From Larix kaempferi (taxonomy: Eukaryota > Streptophyta > Pinopsida > Pinales > Pinaceae), in assembly GCA_027924585.1 (NCBI GenBank), contig BSBM01000125.1:3291001-3355000 (forward strand): a stretch of 64,000 nt of DNA, given 5' to 3'. Below, one piece after another: positions 1-12,600 of this stretch. The notes beneath the pieces were generated by a model, which saw only the letters and a program-made list of their open reading frames with translations, made no database searches and was not told the DNA's origin. The translations under genes and the position numbers were made by a program. The first letter of the stretch is position 1, and the number at the start of each line of letters is the position of its first letter.

Positions 1-154
1 ATAACAAATCTATTTAACTGGAAAGTTTAGTGGTTCAAGAACCCCTTTGGTCCCATGAACCTTAAAAGCTTCATTTAGATCATATGGCCCCTTTTTCCCG
101 CACTCAACCATTATTATAATCCCAAGATCCATCCATAAACATGGCCTCAGGGAA

Positions 155-196
155 CCACATAGGCCCTCAAAGATACCTTTTAGAGGGCCTATGTGG
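155..196. repeat. 14-bp perfect inverted repeat
   Basis: CCACATAGGCCCTC at 155-168 pairs with GAGGGCCTATGTGG at 183-196 around a 14-base loop. It lies inside one unit of the tandem array. It is probably chance pairing of two array motifs, since other units do not keep it. Confidence 0.5.
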
Positions 197-1663
197 TGCC
201 TTAAGTCCATGTTCATGGAAAAATCCTTAAAATATTTATATAAGACTTGGGGCCCTTTAATTCCTCCTCTTACCATGGCTAAGATCCTAATACCCATCCT
301 TGATCCACAAAACCTCCTAAAGGAACCTATCTTAATAAAAGGCCAATGTTCCCCTATAAAGGGCCTTTATAGTGGTTCTAATACTTGTTCATGGATTACA
401 AGCCTTAACAACTTCATTAGTTCCTAAGAACCTTTATTTTCTCCCACAACCATGGTCAAGGTCCCAAGACCAATCCATTATGTCCAAGAATTTATAATTG
501 TGCCCATACCTCATTTGGAGGTCAAAGATTCCATATAGATGGTTTGTGCAGTGGTTCAAGGTGACACTAATGGGTTATGAATGTTAGAAGATTAACTAGA
601 TTGTGCGACCCTTATGTGTGAAACCTCCTAATAGTATCCATATCCCACTAAAGGACAAAGGTACCTTCTAGAGGGTTTTATGGTTGTTTGAGGAACTTTC
701 ATGTCCCATAAGACCTACAAGATTCATTTAGAGATTACAAACCCTATTTTCCTCCCCCAATTGTGGTCAAGACCTTGCCAAACCCATCCTTATTGCACAA
801 AAACTCCTAATAGTGGCCCTATCCCATTCATATGGAAAACATCCCTTTTAGAGGGTGTATGTTTCAATTTAAGGCCTTGACAATTGCCCATTAGCCTAAG
901 AATCTTCATTTAGTATTTAATTACCAAGATTTATCCCACAGCCATGGTTAAAGCCTTGAGACCCATCCATGTTGAACAAAATGTTGTAATGGTACCCATA
1001 TCTCACTTGAAGGATAATGATCCCCTATAGAGGATATGTTATGTAGATTTATAATATTATTTATGTCCCTTTATCCCTAAAGACTTAACCTAGGGCCAAA
1101 TTCCCTTGTTTTTCTCCAGTGACCATGATAAATGACTTAAGACCCATCTCTACCATGTGAGACCTCATAATGGCACCCATATTCCATTTGGAGGCAAAAT
1201 ATCACCTCTAAAGGACATGTGTTGCGGTTTGAGAACATGTTGATATCCAACAACCCCTAAAGATCCATTTATGGTGTAAGGCCTTTATTTTCCTCCCTTT
1301 ACTATGGTTAAGGCCTTGAGACACATCTCTACTACACAAAAACTCCTAATTCCATCCATATCCCACTTGTATGCCAAAGATCCACTTGAAATGGTCTAGT
1401 TTATGGTTCAAGGCCTTGATCATGGCCTATTACCTCAAGAATATTAATTTAGGGCCTAATTCTATCAATTTCTCCCCCAACCATGGTATAAGACTCATCC
1501 CTAATGCACAAAGCCTCACATTGTCACTCGTGTCCCACTCTAAGGACAATAATCCCCTATACATTGCATGTTTATGGTTTGTTGCCTTATTCATGGACCT
1601 TGGTACCCAGAAGCTTCATATAGGGCCTAAGGACATTATTTTCCTCCCAAACATATTGGCAAG

Positions 1664-2149
1664 TGTTGGTTGTGGAGCTTGATTATCTTACTAATTCATA
1701 GGTCTCGTTTCAACTGTATTTGGATCCTAGTTCCTAACGAGGGGGTGTTGGGGGGCTTGCCACTCAACTATTTCCAACAAGGGGCAACAACAACCTTTTT
1801 GGAGCCCCCCTGGAGAGGGTTAAAGGGAAATGCCCCCAAAATGAAATTCTTGGAAAAAAGCCTTGTAAAATATTGTAATTTTTTAGTCAATGGACCGTTG
1901 ATCTTTTTCCCTAGAAGACAACCCTCTTTTTATGATGGAATTATGATACGACTATGTACTGTGAGAGAGGAGACTATGAGATAATGAAGATGAGGTTGCA
2001 ACATATGTGTTGTAAGTTTTATCCCTTAATTTTGATCGACAGAGTAAAGGAACGACCGCGTATATATGTCTCTCTTTGTGAGTGTGTTCTTCTACATTTT
2101 ATTTTTGCATTCATTTTGTTTTTATTGCTCTACAATTCTATTCCTAACA
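1664..2149 (+). mobile_element. Solo LTR, Ty1/copia-like
   Basis: The 486 bp segment starts TGTTGG and ends CCTAACA, the usual copia LTR ends. It interrupts the tandem array: the array motif GGCAAG stops at 1663 and its continuation CAAGGCCTCAAGACCCATC resumes at 2151. Flanking pentamers are GCAAG (1659-1663) and ACAAG (2150-2154), a 4 of 5 match expected of an aged target duplication. A TATATAT box at 2061 on the + strand fits LTR promoter placement. No internal region is attached, so it is a recombined solo LTR. Confidence 0.65.
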
Positions 2150-2490
2150 ACAAGGCCTCAAGACCCATCATTGCTATCCAAGGCCATTAGGAGAAATCAT
2201 ATTCCACTTGGAGGTTGAGTATCCAATTTAGAGGTCTGTGTGGTGGTTTGAATCCTTATTCATGGGCCACAAGACTTAGAAGCTTCATTTAGAGCCTAAT
2301 TCCAATGTTTTCCTCCCTTTACAATAGTCAAGTCTCTCAAACCCATCCCTAATGTGCAAAACATGTTAAGAGCATCCATATTACCAATTACGAGGACTAT
2401 GTGGTAGTTTGAGGTATCGATCATGGCCCAACCATTCATTTTATAATCTTTTGAAACTAAGAAATTATTTGTGTAGAAATATAAAATGAT

Positions 2491-4243
2491 CATAACATAA
2501 TCATGTAGAGCTCTTAAGACCTTTCCAATTAGCCTAAAGAATGCGGGTAGAAAGTTATGGAAAAATTAGTAAAATATTTTTTTATATAAAAAATAATGTG
2601 TGTGTGTTTTAGAAAGTATGCATGTTATTAGGAGGCATTTCTCTCTTTCACAATATTTTAAATAGGGTACACACTTCTTTTTTTAAAGAAATTACACACA
2701 TATATATCTAATAATGTAAATTCTAAATATATAATTTAAAAATATATATTATTTACTATGTTTAATTATTTTTTGTCTTGACATATATCCAAATCCTAAA
2801 ATACATACATTTTGTGTCTTACCCATTTTAGAAAGAGAGTTATATCATGCACTACCATGCATAATGTTTAAAACATAAAATTAATATTAATTTTTTTGAA
2901 AAAATAGTTGTGCACAAAAACAATTCGTTCTCTACAATTTCTCAAAATGTTTTAAGGAAATTCATTATTTAAGTGTACTCAACACCTACACTAGTTGGAA
3001 CATCATTTAGAAAAACTTGAATATCACATGGTCATACAAAAAATCATAAATAAAAATTATATATTTGGGAAGCTAATTGGATTTCCTACATTTCATCTAC
3101 TTACACCATATTCAAAATCTTTGTGAAAGTACCTTAATAGTCCTTCCAATTGTTGTTCATCTCACTTTTTAGAATGTTGTACATATGCTCACATTAAAGT
3201 TCACTTTAATAATTTTTTTTAACATATTAACTTGTGAAAACCAAAAAAGTATCATAAAAATAAAATATTGAAAAAAAAACTAATTAATTTAATATCATTT
3301 TTTCGTAGTTTAATATCATTTTTTCTTAGTTTAATAGATAAAAAATTATTTAAGTAAAACACTACCACCATTATCATTATCATCGATTATCATTATCATC
3401 GACATCAAATTGTTGTCAATAAATTATTTATATATTTGCAGAGGAACCAATTTTGTGTCCTTACACATGGTCAAGCTTAAAATGGAAAAACTCATTAAGT
3501 TAAGAGGAAAACAAATTCATAAACTTCTTACGGTAATCAAGTAATTTTTACTTTATTAAAAAATACTTTTAAATTAATATATTTATTTTTTATTACATAA
3601 AATAATTTCTAAATTATATTTAATTTAATCAAAATAAAAGTTTCAAAACCAACTATACTTTATTATCTACAAATTTTAAACTAGCATTTGCTCCTTGAGG
3701 GGCAAAAATGAACGCCAGTAGGAAAAGAGGAAAGTTAGAAGGAACAAAAACATAGGCACAAGCAGCGAAGGATACTGGTAGGAAAAGAGCAAAGTTTGTA
3801 ACAATCTCAGATTACAAAGACATAGGCACTCAACCCATAACAACAAATAATGTTAAGTTCATCAACACAGTGAGCCAACTACAACTGTTTTTTCCACAAT
3901 CTATGTACTAGTAATATCAACACTATAGATTACTACTATGTCTGGAATATATAAGCAATTTGAAAAAATATGACCATGCATCATGACCATGGATGATGAA
4001 CATGAATAGTTGTGGTGAAAATGATCTGCCTAAGTCAACAGGGAGAATAGATTGTTAAACAGAAGGAAATGAATATATGAAAATGCTTGTTTCGCAGTAT
4101 ACTAAACATAAATATTCTTTCACAGCAAAGCCATTTAATATCTGAGGAAAAGTACAAAGTTTTATGAAAACACAAGCATTACAAAATAAAAAAGTAATAC
4201 TATGGGTATACGAAGATGCTATTGAAACAAAATCATTATACAG
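2491..4243. other. AT-rich non-coding DNA
   Basis: No convincing gene. There is a short ATTATC-type microsatellite near 3363-3403 and repeated AGTTTAATATCATTTTTTC around 3295-3330. Open frames are short and low complexity. Confidence 0.6.
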
Positions 4244-4247
4244 GTAG

Positions 4248-4508
4248 AGGAGAAGCATGGGCCCGGGCATATAAATAAGATATGCCCATAACCTACCACA
4301 GAATGTTTTTGAAACACCATCATTACAGAGGAAAGTAAGAACATGGGCCTTTAGCTATTAAATGGATTACATATCTGTAGAGGAGCAGCATGGGCCAGGC
4401 ATATAAATAAGATATGCCCATAACCTACCACATAATGTTTTTGAAACACCATCATTACAAAGGAAAGTAAGAACATGGGCCTTTAGCTATTAAATGGATT
4501 ACACATCC
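4248..4508. repeat. 133-bp tandem duplication
   Basis: Copy 1 (4248-4380) and copy 2 (4381-4508) begin AGGAG(A/C)AGCATGGGCC and both carry ATAAGATATGCCCATAACC, CACCATCATTACA and CATGGGCCTTTAGC. They differ at a few positions and one single-base indel, so the duplication is fairly recent. No function is evident. Confidence 0.85.
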
Positions 4509-5646
4509 CATACACTGCAAACAATGAATTTTTTTCTCTCCAATTATAGCTTCTAAAATATTTGAGAATTTGTTTTATGAAAAAAAAATTCAAAAGAGAA
4601 TGCAATGGGCCATTAGTTTTCTAAAATATAGGTAAGTGATAAAATTTCTAGCAGTAAGTTACTATGTATTGTTTTTACTTTGGATAAGTAATGTGGACAG
4701 ACTAAGTTACTGTGTATTGTTTCTACCTTTTGTGTGCTATGGAAGAGAGCTATCTATTCAACATGTAATTGTTTGAAATATTTTATGGGTATATGGAAGA
4801 GTAGTGGCGATGTCCCTGCCGATTTGGTTTTGCAAATTTTGCAAATGATTTAGTCAAAACCATTGTTATGTTATTTAATAGTTGACAAAATCAGGGATGT
4901 AAAATCCAATTGTTCAAATGGAATAAGAATTAATATAGCTATGGCGTGTAGCCAGGTTTTGATTTAAGGATGTCACAAGTAGTGTATTCGTGTCAATAAA
5001 GATTACGTATCAGTGCAACCTTTATGTAAAATAATATTTTCAAGTGGGCAACAACACAAGCTTGATTGGCGGTGCAGAGTCCTTGATTGCTGCTTTGCAT
5101 GAGCATTTTAAACTCTCTTCCTAACATATAAAAAGAACTCCTTTTAACAATGATTCAAGGGAAGGTTATAATTTCATGAGTTTCCATTGAAAAAAAATCC
5201 AAATGATATGAAATTGAAGTGGAATAAGAAAAACCATTGGCGGCCAGCCAACATTCGTACCATTCTTAACTTCACATATAAACAAGTATCTTGATGTTCA
5301 CATATATCTCAAACATGCTTCATACATTTTTTCCTCTATTCGGGAGTAGTCAATATCTAGTATGATTGTTGCTTCTTCATGCTCAGTTGTTGCAACAATT
5401 TCTCCAAATTGTAACACAATTGCAAAATTCAAGCATGAAACTCTCCTTTTCAATCATGAAGTATGCAGTGTAAAAAGATACAAGTAAAACAACACTACCA
5501 AAATATTGTATGAACATATTATAATTTAAAATCAAAATGTTGCTTCATTTTATTGTACCGGTTAACATGGTCTCTTATAGTTTTCATTGCTTATTAAAAA
5601 CAATGATTCCAACACTATAATCCTAAATTTGAATTTCAAATTGGTT
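4509..5646. other. Non-coding, nothing recognised
   Basis: Mixed AT-rich sequence without a supported gene. A weak internal duplication (TAAGTTACT(A/G)TGTATTGTTT) occurs near 4656 and 4703. Confidence 0.5.
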
Positions 5647-6141
5647 TCAAATCAAGTAAAAGGTGGCCTTAAATTTGAACTTTTGAGTACAGGTAAGACT
5701 CTCCAAGCAATTGTTGTTGTTTATTGTGTTAATAAAAAATAATAATGCACTCGAGATTTGAATGCCGAGCCATGAATGTTGTAGTAGGTTCATTATTGTC
5801 GCTAGTGTTTTTTGAGGGAGGTGAGGAGGAAATGCTGGGTTATTTTCTCTCCAAGTTAACTGTTTGTTAAGCTTGTTTCTAGTAATACTCAAATGTTGAT
5901 TCATTGCTATTGAGCTTGCAACAATTTCTTGCATCCTTGCCATGAATTGTTTGATACTGTAGATTTGTTGAAAGAGTGTTTTTTGATAGTTTGAGACTTT
6001 CTCTTGAAGCTTGCATGCTTGTGCCCAGAACAATTCCATGAGTGATTCCTTATTTCTCAACAACTTATCTACTTGAGTCTTCAATTCATTGGCCTTGTAA
6101 TGAAAGAGAATGTAATGGTTAAATTCCTCACTGAGTCCCAA
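5647..6141 (-). CDS. Hypothetical coiled-coil-like reading frame
   Basis: This open frame of up to 164 codons is longer than most chance frames here. Its first ~95 residues are rich in L, I, Q, K and E with heptad-like spacing (for example KANELKTQVDKLL and QQIYSIKQFMARMQE), suggesting a coiled coil. The tail is low complexity. A pyrimidine-rich stretch with CAG lies just upstream on the minus strand, so it could be an exon remnant. I do not recognise a family and found no neighbouring exon. It may be spurious. Confidence 0.2.
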   Translation of the reverse strand: MGLSEEFNHYILFHYKANELKTQVDKLLRNKESLMELFWAQACKLQEKVSNYQKTLFQQIYSIKQFMARMQEIVASSIAMNQHLSITRNKLNKQLTWRENNPAFPPHLPQKTLATIMNLLQHSWLGIQISSALLFFINTINNNNCLESLTCTQKFKFKATFYLI

Positions 6142-7673
6142 AGAAGGGCTGGGAGGTGAGATGGAGTAAGGGACAACTAATTCTAAGTGTCCCTAGCTGG
6201 ATGACCAAATCTGTAAATGTGCATAACTGTGGAGAATTCATGAGAAGTCGTGGGCCCACCTTGCCTTAGGCCTGTTTTATGAGAAATTATTTATTATGAT
6301 CATCTTGTGTTTTGTCACTAAATGTTTATAGTTAAGGTACTAACATAAATAAGGAAGCCATGGAATCCTATGTGGCATTTGCAGGTGCCTACAGTTCAAC
6401 CATTACCATGATTTGACCAGTTTTGACTTGGTCAACCTTGTCTGACAAAGCCAAAAATGGGTCTCGGAAAAAGTTGGAACCAAAGTTTCGATTTTGGTTA
6501 TTTGGCACCTATTGGGGTGCCATACAAGCCCCCAAGCATCAGATTGCAAAAATATGAAGGCATTTGCGAGATTTTAATTTATTAATGGCCAGTAGGGCCC
6601 TGTTTTAATCAATGTTTGAAAAATCGAAATCGGATTTGGAATCAGTCAAGGGTCAACTTAGAATCGGAATCAGAATCAATAATGAATCGGTTGATTTGAA
6701 TTTTATGAATCGGTTTGCTCAAAAATACATAAAATGAACTTTATTTAAATGAATATTGCCCATGGGGTGGAGGGAGACGGGGTGGAGTTAGTAAAGAGAA
6801 CAATCATGTCCCCCTCTTTATGGAGTCAATATATATTTTCTCTATTATATTGGGTAAAATATACTAAATTATCAATCTAAAAATTTTGAGTTATAAAATC
6901 TAAGAATAACCTAATGTCCCAGATGTATTTATATAGAGATATGGTTATCTTTTCTTATGTAATTTTTTAATATTATTTTTAATTTCTTTTTATCTTACAT
7001 AATAAAGATGGTCGTCGTTGAGGTATTTATATAAAAACACGGTTATCTTTTGTATGTATTTTTTTAATTTTAAATAACATTTGATGAGTAAAGTTGATAT
7101 GGAGACAAATTATACAAAACTTATTCAAATTAGTTATGCTAAGGTTTATGAGGCAATGAACCTTGATTTATGGATTTTTCATCATATATGTTCCACAATA
7201 GATAAATTAGACATGTTTACTATAGTAATTTCCTAATAAGAGAAATTAAAATTAAAAAAATCATCACTAACCTTCAAAACATTGTTTATATAAACTTTTC
7301 TTATTGAATATCTATGTCAACATAACATTAAGCATTCAATAACCAAACAACTATAATATCTATAATAAATATCACTACTAAGATCATGCATATTTAGCCT
7401 AAGACGATTCAAGTTTACTTGTCAATGTTTTTTATTATCTATGAAAACCCTTATACATAAGCTTTTACTCATGAAATTCTTTGCTGGCCTTCTACAAGAG
7501 CTGAGAGATATTATATAAGAACCCTTATACATAAGGCTTTGGAAAGTTATTTTAAATAAGGCTTAGATGTTAAGTGTTAAATGTATATTCTTTTTTATTT
7601 AATTTTTTTCATGTTTTGTAATTTATGAAGATAGATTATAATAAAATAATTAAGTTGATTTGAAAAATTTTGC

Positions 7674-7911
7674 ATACTTTACTATAATTAATATTTTACT
7701 ATAGTTAAGAGACATATTAAATCAAAAACCTGATTCAAAATCAATTTTCTTTTTCTTTTTAAAGATGTATTCAAATACTTTACTATAATTAATATTTTAA
7801 TATAGTTAAGAAATACTTTACTATAATTAATATTTTACTATAGTTAAGAGATATATTAAATCAAAAACCTGATTCAAAATCAATTTTCTTTTTCTTTTTA
7901 AAGATGTATTC
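7674..7911. repeat. 99-bp duplication with a partial middle copy
   Basis: Copies at 7674-7772 and 7813-7911 share ATACTTTACTATAATTAAT, GATTCAAAATCAATTTTC and the ending AAAGATGTATTC. A 36 bp copy of the first third lies between them (7775-7810). The full copies are nearly identical, pointing to recent slippage or unequal exchange. Confidence 0.85.
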
Positions 7912-8406
7912 TTGACAATTTGCTTTCTTTTGACATGTATCTTCCTTTTCATGAATGGTTTGACTCCATTGACATTCATACATTTAGATAAAATCTTAAG
8001 TAACATGTATTTTCTTTTTTATAAATGGCTTGATTTCTTTGATATTTATAAATTTACATAATTTATGAAAATGGATAATTAATAAAATAATTTTATTTTA
8101 GGATATAAAATTTAGATATAATAAACTATGTAGATCTACAGTATCCAATATCAAATATGTTATGAGTAATATCAAATATTAAATATATTATGAGTAATAT
8201 CAAATATTAAAAGATTGTTAATTATTAACCTATAGTATAAATTAACAAATTAACAAATAAAAGTTTCTCCGCCGTGTAATATTAATAAAAAAATTATTAA
8301 TTAACATAATATAATATAAAATAAAATTGTTGTTTACTTTAAAATGAGATAATTATCATTTTAATTATCTTATTATTTTGTAATATAAAATAAAAACTAT
8401 AAATAA

Positions 8407-8537
8407 ATAGTTATTTTAGTAATTATTATCAACTTTTAAATACTGAGAAGAGGTATTTTCTCTACATCATATATAGTTATTTTAATAATTATTATCAACT
8501 TTTAAATATTGAGATGAGGTCTTTTCTCTACATCATT
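8407..8537. repeat. 66-bp tandem duplication
   Basis: Two adjacent copies (8407-8472 and 8473-8537) share ATAGTTATTTTA, AATTATTATCAACTTTTAAA and TTTTCTCTACATCAT with a handful of substitutions. Confidence 0.8.
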
Positions 8538-9603
8538 GTGGGGATAAACCCAACCATCAAAGGTGATCATAGAAAATCGTTTGTTTTGTCTCAACATCGG
8601 TTGCATGAATGTCCTCTTTGAGGAGGTCTGGCTGTAAGATAGAAATTTTTATTACATCTGTAGTTGTTATCCCTCTCCTTTAAAAATTATCGTTCTCTTT
8701 TAAAATAATACTCTCTAATAGGAGAATCATGTTCTGAAGAGAACTTAATAGTGCTGTTGATTGTTGAATACAATATCCTTATTTATTCAGGTAACTTCTC
8801 TGGAAGATTCAACATTGCTTCCTACTAACCATTAGGTCGCAGCTTTACAGGTTTGAAGGCAATTATTTTTGGAATTAAAAATAAATGAGTTGAATGAATT
8901 CAATGCTATAGCTGATTTTGTGTCTTCTTCAGAAATCAAGGATTGTTGCGCTGGCTCTAACTACAATGCCGAAATATTGATCAAGATTTACTTACCACGT
9001 ACAATTTATAGAAGGGAGGCATAAAGAACTCATTTTATTTAGGATAGGATTCTAGAGGATGCCGAGGAAGAGTTCTTCATGATGTTCTTACAAATTGTTG
9101 AAATCTTGGTGACTAAGTTTTCAGGAAGAGTTCTTCCACATTTACTGAGTTTTTAGTCATTAGTTTCAATGTCTTGGTCACTAAGTTTTCGGTCATTAGT
9201 TTCAATGGAATGGCTCTGGCTACACTTCCATAATATTTTGTAATAGATCATTTTGATCATTAATGATAATTCAATTCAAAGCCCTCCAAGTGTTATGGTC
9301 ATCTTTGAACTTTAATACTAATTCAATTTAAAATAAAATATTTAATAAAGTATTTACGTTTGTCATTGATGACTAATTCAATTCAAATTGAAGCTTTTGG
9401 TAAAATATTTGCTTCCCTTTTATAAAGGGTCGCAGTTCAATTCCTATGGATGTTACAGCTACCCAACCAATGTGGACCGTAATAAAATTGCATATAACTC
9501 GATAAATAACAAAGTCATACACCTCTGTAATTAGCAGTTCATTCTCTAAACTTTCATGAGAATCAGAGTTACCTGTTTGTTTAAAACCTACAATATCCTA
9601 GAC

Positions 9604-9861
9604 GGACCTACAAAAGTTCCACTTCCACCTATGGTCAATATGAATAGATGTGCTGTAATCTCTCAATTCACTGGTATAGTTAGAAAAATTGGTTTTTTAT
9701 TACCATCTATTTGGAAACAGTTCTCAACTATCTAGACATGGCATTTTTATTCTCGTCCTTGTTCCCGGTTATTTCTGCAACTTTTTAATGACAACAACCT
9801 ACCCAATGTTCTTCATAACCAAAGAGCAAATCTATTTACTTTGGCACATGATTTTTTTTAA
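9604..9861 (+). pseudogene. Decayed LINE ORF1 fragment, DUF4283-like
   Basis: The frame from 9604 to the TAA at 9859 reads MNRCAVISQFTGI followed by FLLPSIWKQF, an in-frame TAG, then HFYSRPCSRLFLQLFND and FTLAHDFF. That order (RCAL-x-x-FTG, a W-K segment, a GR-F-F-x-x-F segment, a closing aromatic patch) resembles the DUF4283 domain of plant LINE ORF1 proteins, which are thought to bind RNA in the retrotransposition particle. This is recognised by eye only. The internal stop and AT-rich surroundings show it is dead. Confidence 0.35.
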
Positions 9862-11047
9862 TTATACATTTATAAATTTTAATATTATAGTTATTGATAT
9901 ATTTGATTTATCTTTTACATTTCTACGAGGATTAAATCATTTTATGGAGATTTTATTTTTAAATATATTTGAGAAAGATTTACACTATGAAGATTTTATT
10001 TCCAAAATTGATAAATTACAATTAAGATAAATTTAGATTAAGTATAATATGCTATGTTGAATCATACTAAATAATTATTATTTTTTAATAGAAATGGGTA
10101 TATGTACATTAATATAAAAAAGTTACTAATGTAAACATTCAAGAGTACAAATCCTAAAATTCAAAATATCTCATAAAAAAATGCTAAATTCTAATTAAAA
10201 ATACCAAATTCTAATTAAAAATGTTAACTTTTTTCTAAAATAATCACTTTATAATTGTCTTTGCTTACTATATGTAGATTGTAGCCTATACCTTCAATAT
10301 CTATATATTCGAACAAATTGACCACATACCAAAATAAATTGACAATACATATAAAAACCTAAGGCACTTATTTACGACCATGCTCACTATGTGCTTCTTC
10401 CATAATTGGTTCTCTATTGTTCTTTGGCTCCATCATCAACTTGTCCCAATATTCTCCATAGCTGACCACATCTTGTACTTTTGAATCCTTCATACATACC
10501 TCCTTAATTAACTGAATAGAGAGTAAAGGCTTGGCAGCCATTGGAGAGCTTCTAGCAAAACCAAGGATCATATTACAATGTGCCATACCCATGTCCAAAA
10601 GTAGCTTATCCACCTATTTCCCTTGAGCTTCAATTTGGACCTCAAATTGAGCTTATTGAGCATCCATATGATTTCCAATGCTCTAGTCCAAATGGGGTAT
10701 AGCTTCTTGAATAAAATCCATTTACTTAACCTCGATCTGAAAAGCTTCCTTAAATCTATACCCTCACACAACGCACATTTCCGTGGATGCATATTCCATA
10801 CTCTTGCAATGTATTGCCCCACAATCATTTGTCAAATAGATTTTGAAAATAAAACCATGCCAGAAAGCCCTATAATGACAAGTTAAACAAGCCTTTCATT
10901 AAGCATTAATATGTTTTCCACACTCAAACCATTAGGCTCTAATGGAGTTAAACAAAGCCACAAAAGTAAGAACCCATGTTTTTGCACACCCAAACCACTT
11001 AGATATGAGTCTTCAAACGAACCTAAGGATCCCAAACAAAGGAACAT
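9862..11047. other. Non-coding; weak minus-strand frames at 10.37-10.83 kb
   Basis: Two overlapping minus-strand frames at 10368-10613 and 10568-10828 could be one frameshifted remnant. The first contains LLLDMGMAHCNMILGFA and ends EEAHSEHGRK. No domain is recognised, so neither is called as a gene. The rest is AT-rich. Confidence 0.3.
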
Positions 11048-11795
11048 TTGAGACCTCGTTTACTCAACCACATTCCCAGAGATGAATGTATTTCTTCCAT
11101 GCGGCTGCCCCAGCTCAACCGTTCGCCCACCATATCTCCTAACCTCTTCCACTTGTCACCCTTTCCCTACCATCCTGCTCCTCTCTCCTTCCCCACATAC
11201 CACTTGCCAGCCTCTCCCATTGTCTCCGTCTCGTACCCTTGTCCTTCCTCCGAGCCATGACCTCCTTCGCCGCTCGTCTGTAAATGGCATAAGGAGCCCA
11301 CGGGGAAGGACAAAGCTGTATGCATGCCACGCGGGTTGCATGCACGCCCTCCTCCCACCGTCCCAAAGCAGGGTGCCCCCATAAAAGATGGTCACTCCCT
11401 CCGCGCGCGTGAAGGCCATTCGGCTGGGTTCGAGCTTCCTCTTCTCCAGAGAGAAAGGACTGCCAGGTATTGAAACGTTGGTATCTTTGAAGTAAACTTG
11501 AGCACACAAATATGACCTGAAGGTGGAGACAATTATCCTTTCAACTTGAGCAGCCATGTCCTAGCCGCATGCTTACATTGACCAGAGCTGCACCCACACA
11601 CGGTTAGTGGCTTGCAGATGCATGGTGAGAGCTCAAGCCCTGCTGCAAACGAGATCGCAACTGATCGGGCTTTTACTAAAGCAGTTAGAGTTTTGAAATA
11701 TCTGGGACCATGGATACAGAACTCCAACGCCAAATATTTGACGCCAAGATTCCGTAATCTGTTAAGTTGCTGAACCATTTTTGAAGCTTGAAATG
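11048..11795. other. GC-rich island with open frames on both strands
   Basis: From about 11050 to 11560 the GC content is clearly higher than the surroundings. Long frames appear in several phases because stops are rare, which is why none is accepted. The word GGGTTCGAGCTTCC (about 11427) is B-box-like, but no matching A box was found. It lies beyond the 3' end of the kinase pseudogene. Confidence 0.4.
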
Positions 11796-12163
11796 CATTA
11801 AATTCGTTGTTCTTGATGCATATTTGTAGTAATAAAGCTCTGCACTGGAAATTTCTGGCTAAAATGCGGTGTGAAGCTTTGAAATGCATTAAAATCTCTG
11901 TTCTTGATGAAGATTTGGAATCTCAAGAGAACTGTGGTGGAAAATTCTGGCAGAAAAAGCAATCGAGATCAATTGAAATAGAGGGAACGGAATGGGAAAT
12001 GTAGGAAGCAATGGCGAGCTTTGCATATTAAACATTACGTCTTTCTTTCTCGATTAATTCCTGTTTCAAACCTTCGGATGACTGTATCCATTGTCGGCCT
12101 CTCGCTAGCTAGTTCACTGGTGCAAGCCAATGCAATTTCGGCCAGATTTGTGGCTTTTGCAAC
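11796..12163. repeat. Direct repeat copy 1 covering kinase 3' end
   Basis: Matches 12846-13223 at an offset of 1050-1060 bp with scattered substitutions and small indels; I did not compute identity. Shared landmarks are CATTAAATTCGTTGTTCTTG, GAGAACTGTGGTGGAAAATT, GTAGGAAGCAATGG and TGCAAGCCAATGCAATTTCG. The right part overlaps the last ~40 codons of the kinase pseudogene on the minus strand. Confidence 0.9.
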
Positions 12164-12600
12164 CGAGTATTTTCCATCCATCCCAAGATCCATGAATTCT
12201 TCGACTTTGCCCGACTCCACCAGGGTTTTGACGGAGCGATGGGCTGATGAAGTCGAAGTATTGTTGAGACTGATGTCCTTCCTTCCTCTCGTGAGAAGCT
12301 GTAGGAGTATTTTTCCAAAAGCGTAAATATCACTTTCCAGTGTAAGGCGTCCTACTGTGGCGTACTCTGGTGCCAAGTAGCCCATGTTTGCCTAGGTTTT
12401 AAGGATTGAAAATACTATGTCGTCTGCGAACAGCCTCTGCAAGGTGTAGTCCGATAGATGAGGGCTCAAATGTTGGTCTAGAAGGATATTTGCGGCTGAA
12501 ATGTTTTGATGCATGATCGGTTCTGGAAGGCCGTGATGCAGGTATTCAATTCCTGCAAAAGTATCCAATAAAATCAACGACAATTTCTTTAAAACCAACC
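12035..12600 (-). pseudogene. LRR receptor-like kinase C-lobe (pseudogene)
   Basis: One frame on the minus strand covers the C-terminal half of a protein kinase. In order it shows GIEYLHHGLPEP; the catalytic-loop region IMHQNISAANILLD with HQN in place of HRD; SDY in place of DFG; ADDIVFSILKT; MGYLAPEYATVGRLT (subdomain VIII); SDIYAFGKILLQLLT (subdomain IX); and IALACTSELASERPTMD (subdomain XI). HQN and ADDIVFS recall a plant LRR kinase group that includes Arabidopsis At5g51560, from memory, where the missing HRD is normal rather than decay. An in-frame TAG separates ILKT from ANMGY. A possible acceptor (TTTGTAG) lies at the 5' edge; the N-lobe, transmembrane segment and LRRs are absent. It is therefore a truncated, inactive copy. 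Confidence 0.8.

Larger units (their letters stand above)
1..2490. repeat. Diverged tandem array, unit about 180 bp
   Basis: Successive blocks share an ordered set of motifs: CCATGGTCAAGG, then ACCCATCC, ACAAAACCTCCTAA, CCCATATCCCACTTGGAGG, CCCCTATAGAGG, and TTCATTTAGGGCC before the next CCATGG. The CCATGG-type anchor falls near 273, 450, 761, 942, 1123, 1302, 1481 and 1652, so the usual spacing is 177-181 bp; the 450-761 interval holds two shortened units. Units are well diverged and no long frame is shared, so short ORFs here are accidental. The array starts before the window and fades out near 2490. A solo LTR interrupts it at 1664. It looks like an old satellite or satellite-like repeat; I do not recognise the family. 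Confidence 0.75.
6142..9603. other. AT-rich DNA with local tandem duplications
   Basis: No supported gene. A TATTTATATA...GGTTATCTTTT block recurs at about 6928 and 7026. A CATGTAT...AAATGGCTTGA-type block recurs at about 7935 and 8003. ATATCAAATAT(T/G) motifs repeat at 8147-8212. Around 9065-9215 the words GAAGAGTTCTTC and TTGGT(G/C)ACTAAGTTTTC recur. Confidence 0.55.

Noticed and set aside
191-2190. Short frames across the 180-bp array
   Set aside because: They follow repeat units and the solo LTR and are not conserved from unit to unit.
9689-10030. 113-codon frame
   Set aside because: It runs through AT-rich sequence in a different frame from the recognisable LINE ORF1 residues.
11048-11560. 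Several long overlapping frames on both strands
   Set aside because: They exist because the patch is GC-rich and poor in stop codons. No frame shows a domain, and frames on both strands exclude each other.
12035-12600. Kinase read as a catalytically dead decay product because HRD and DFG are altered
   Set aside because: The HQN and non-DFG forms are normal in the related plant LRR kinase group, as I remember it. Only the TAG and truncation are taken as decay.
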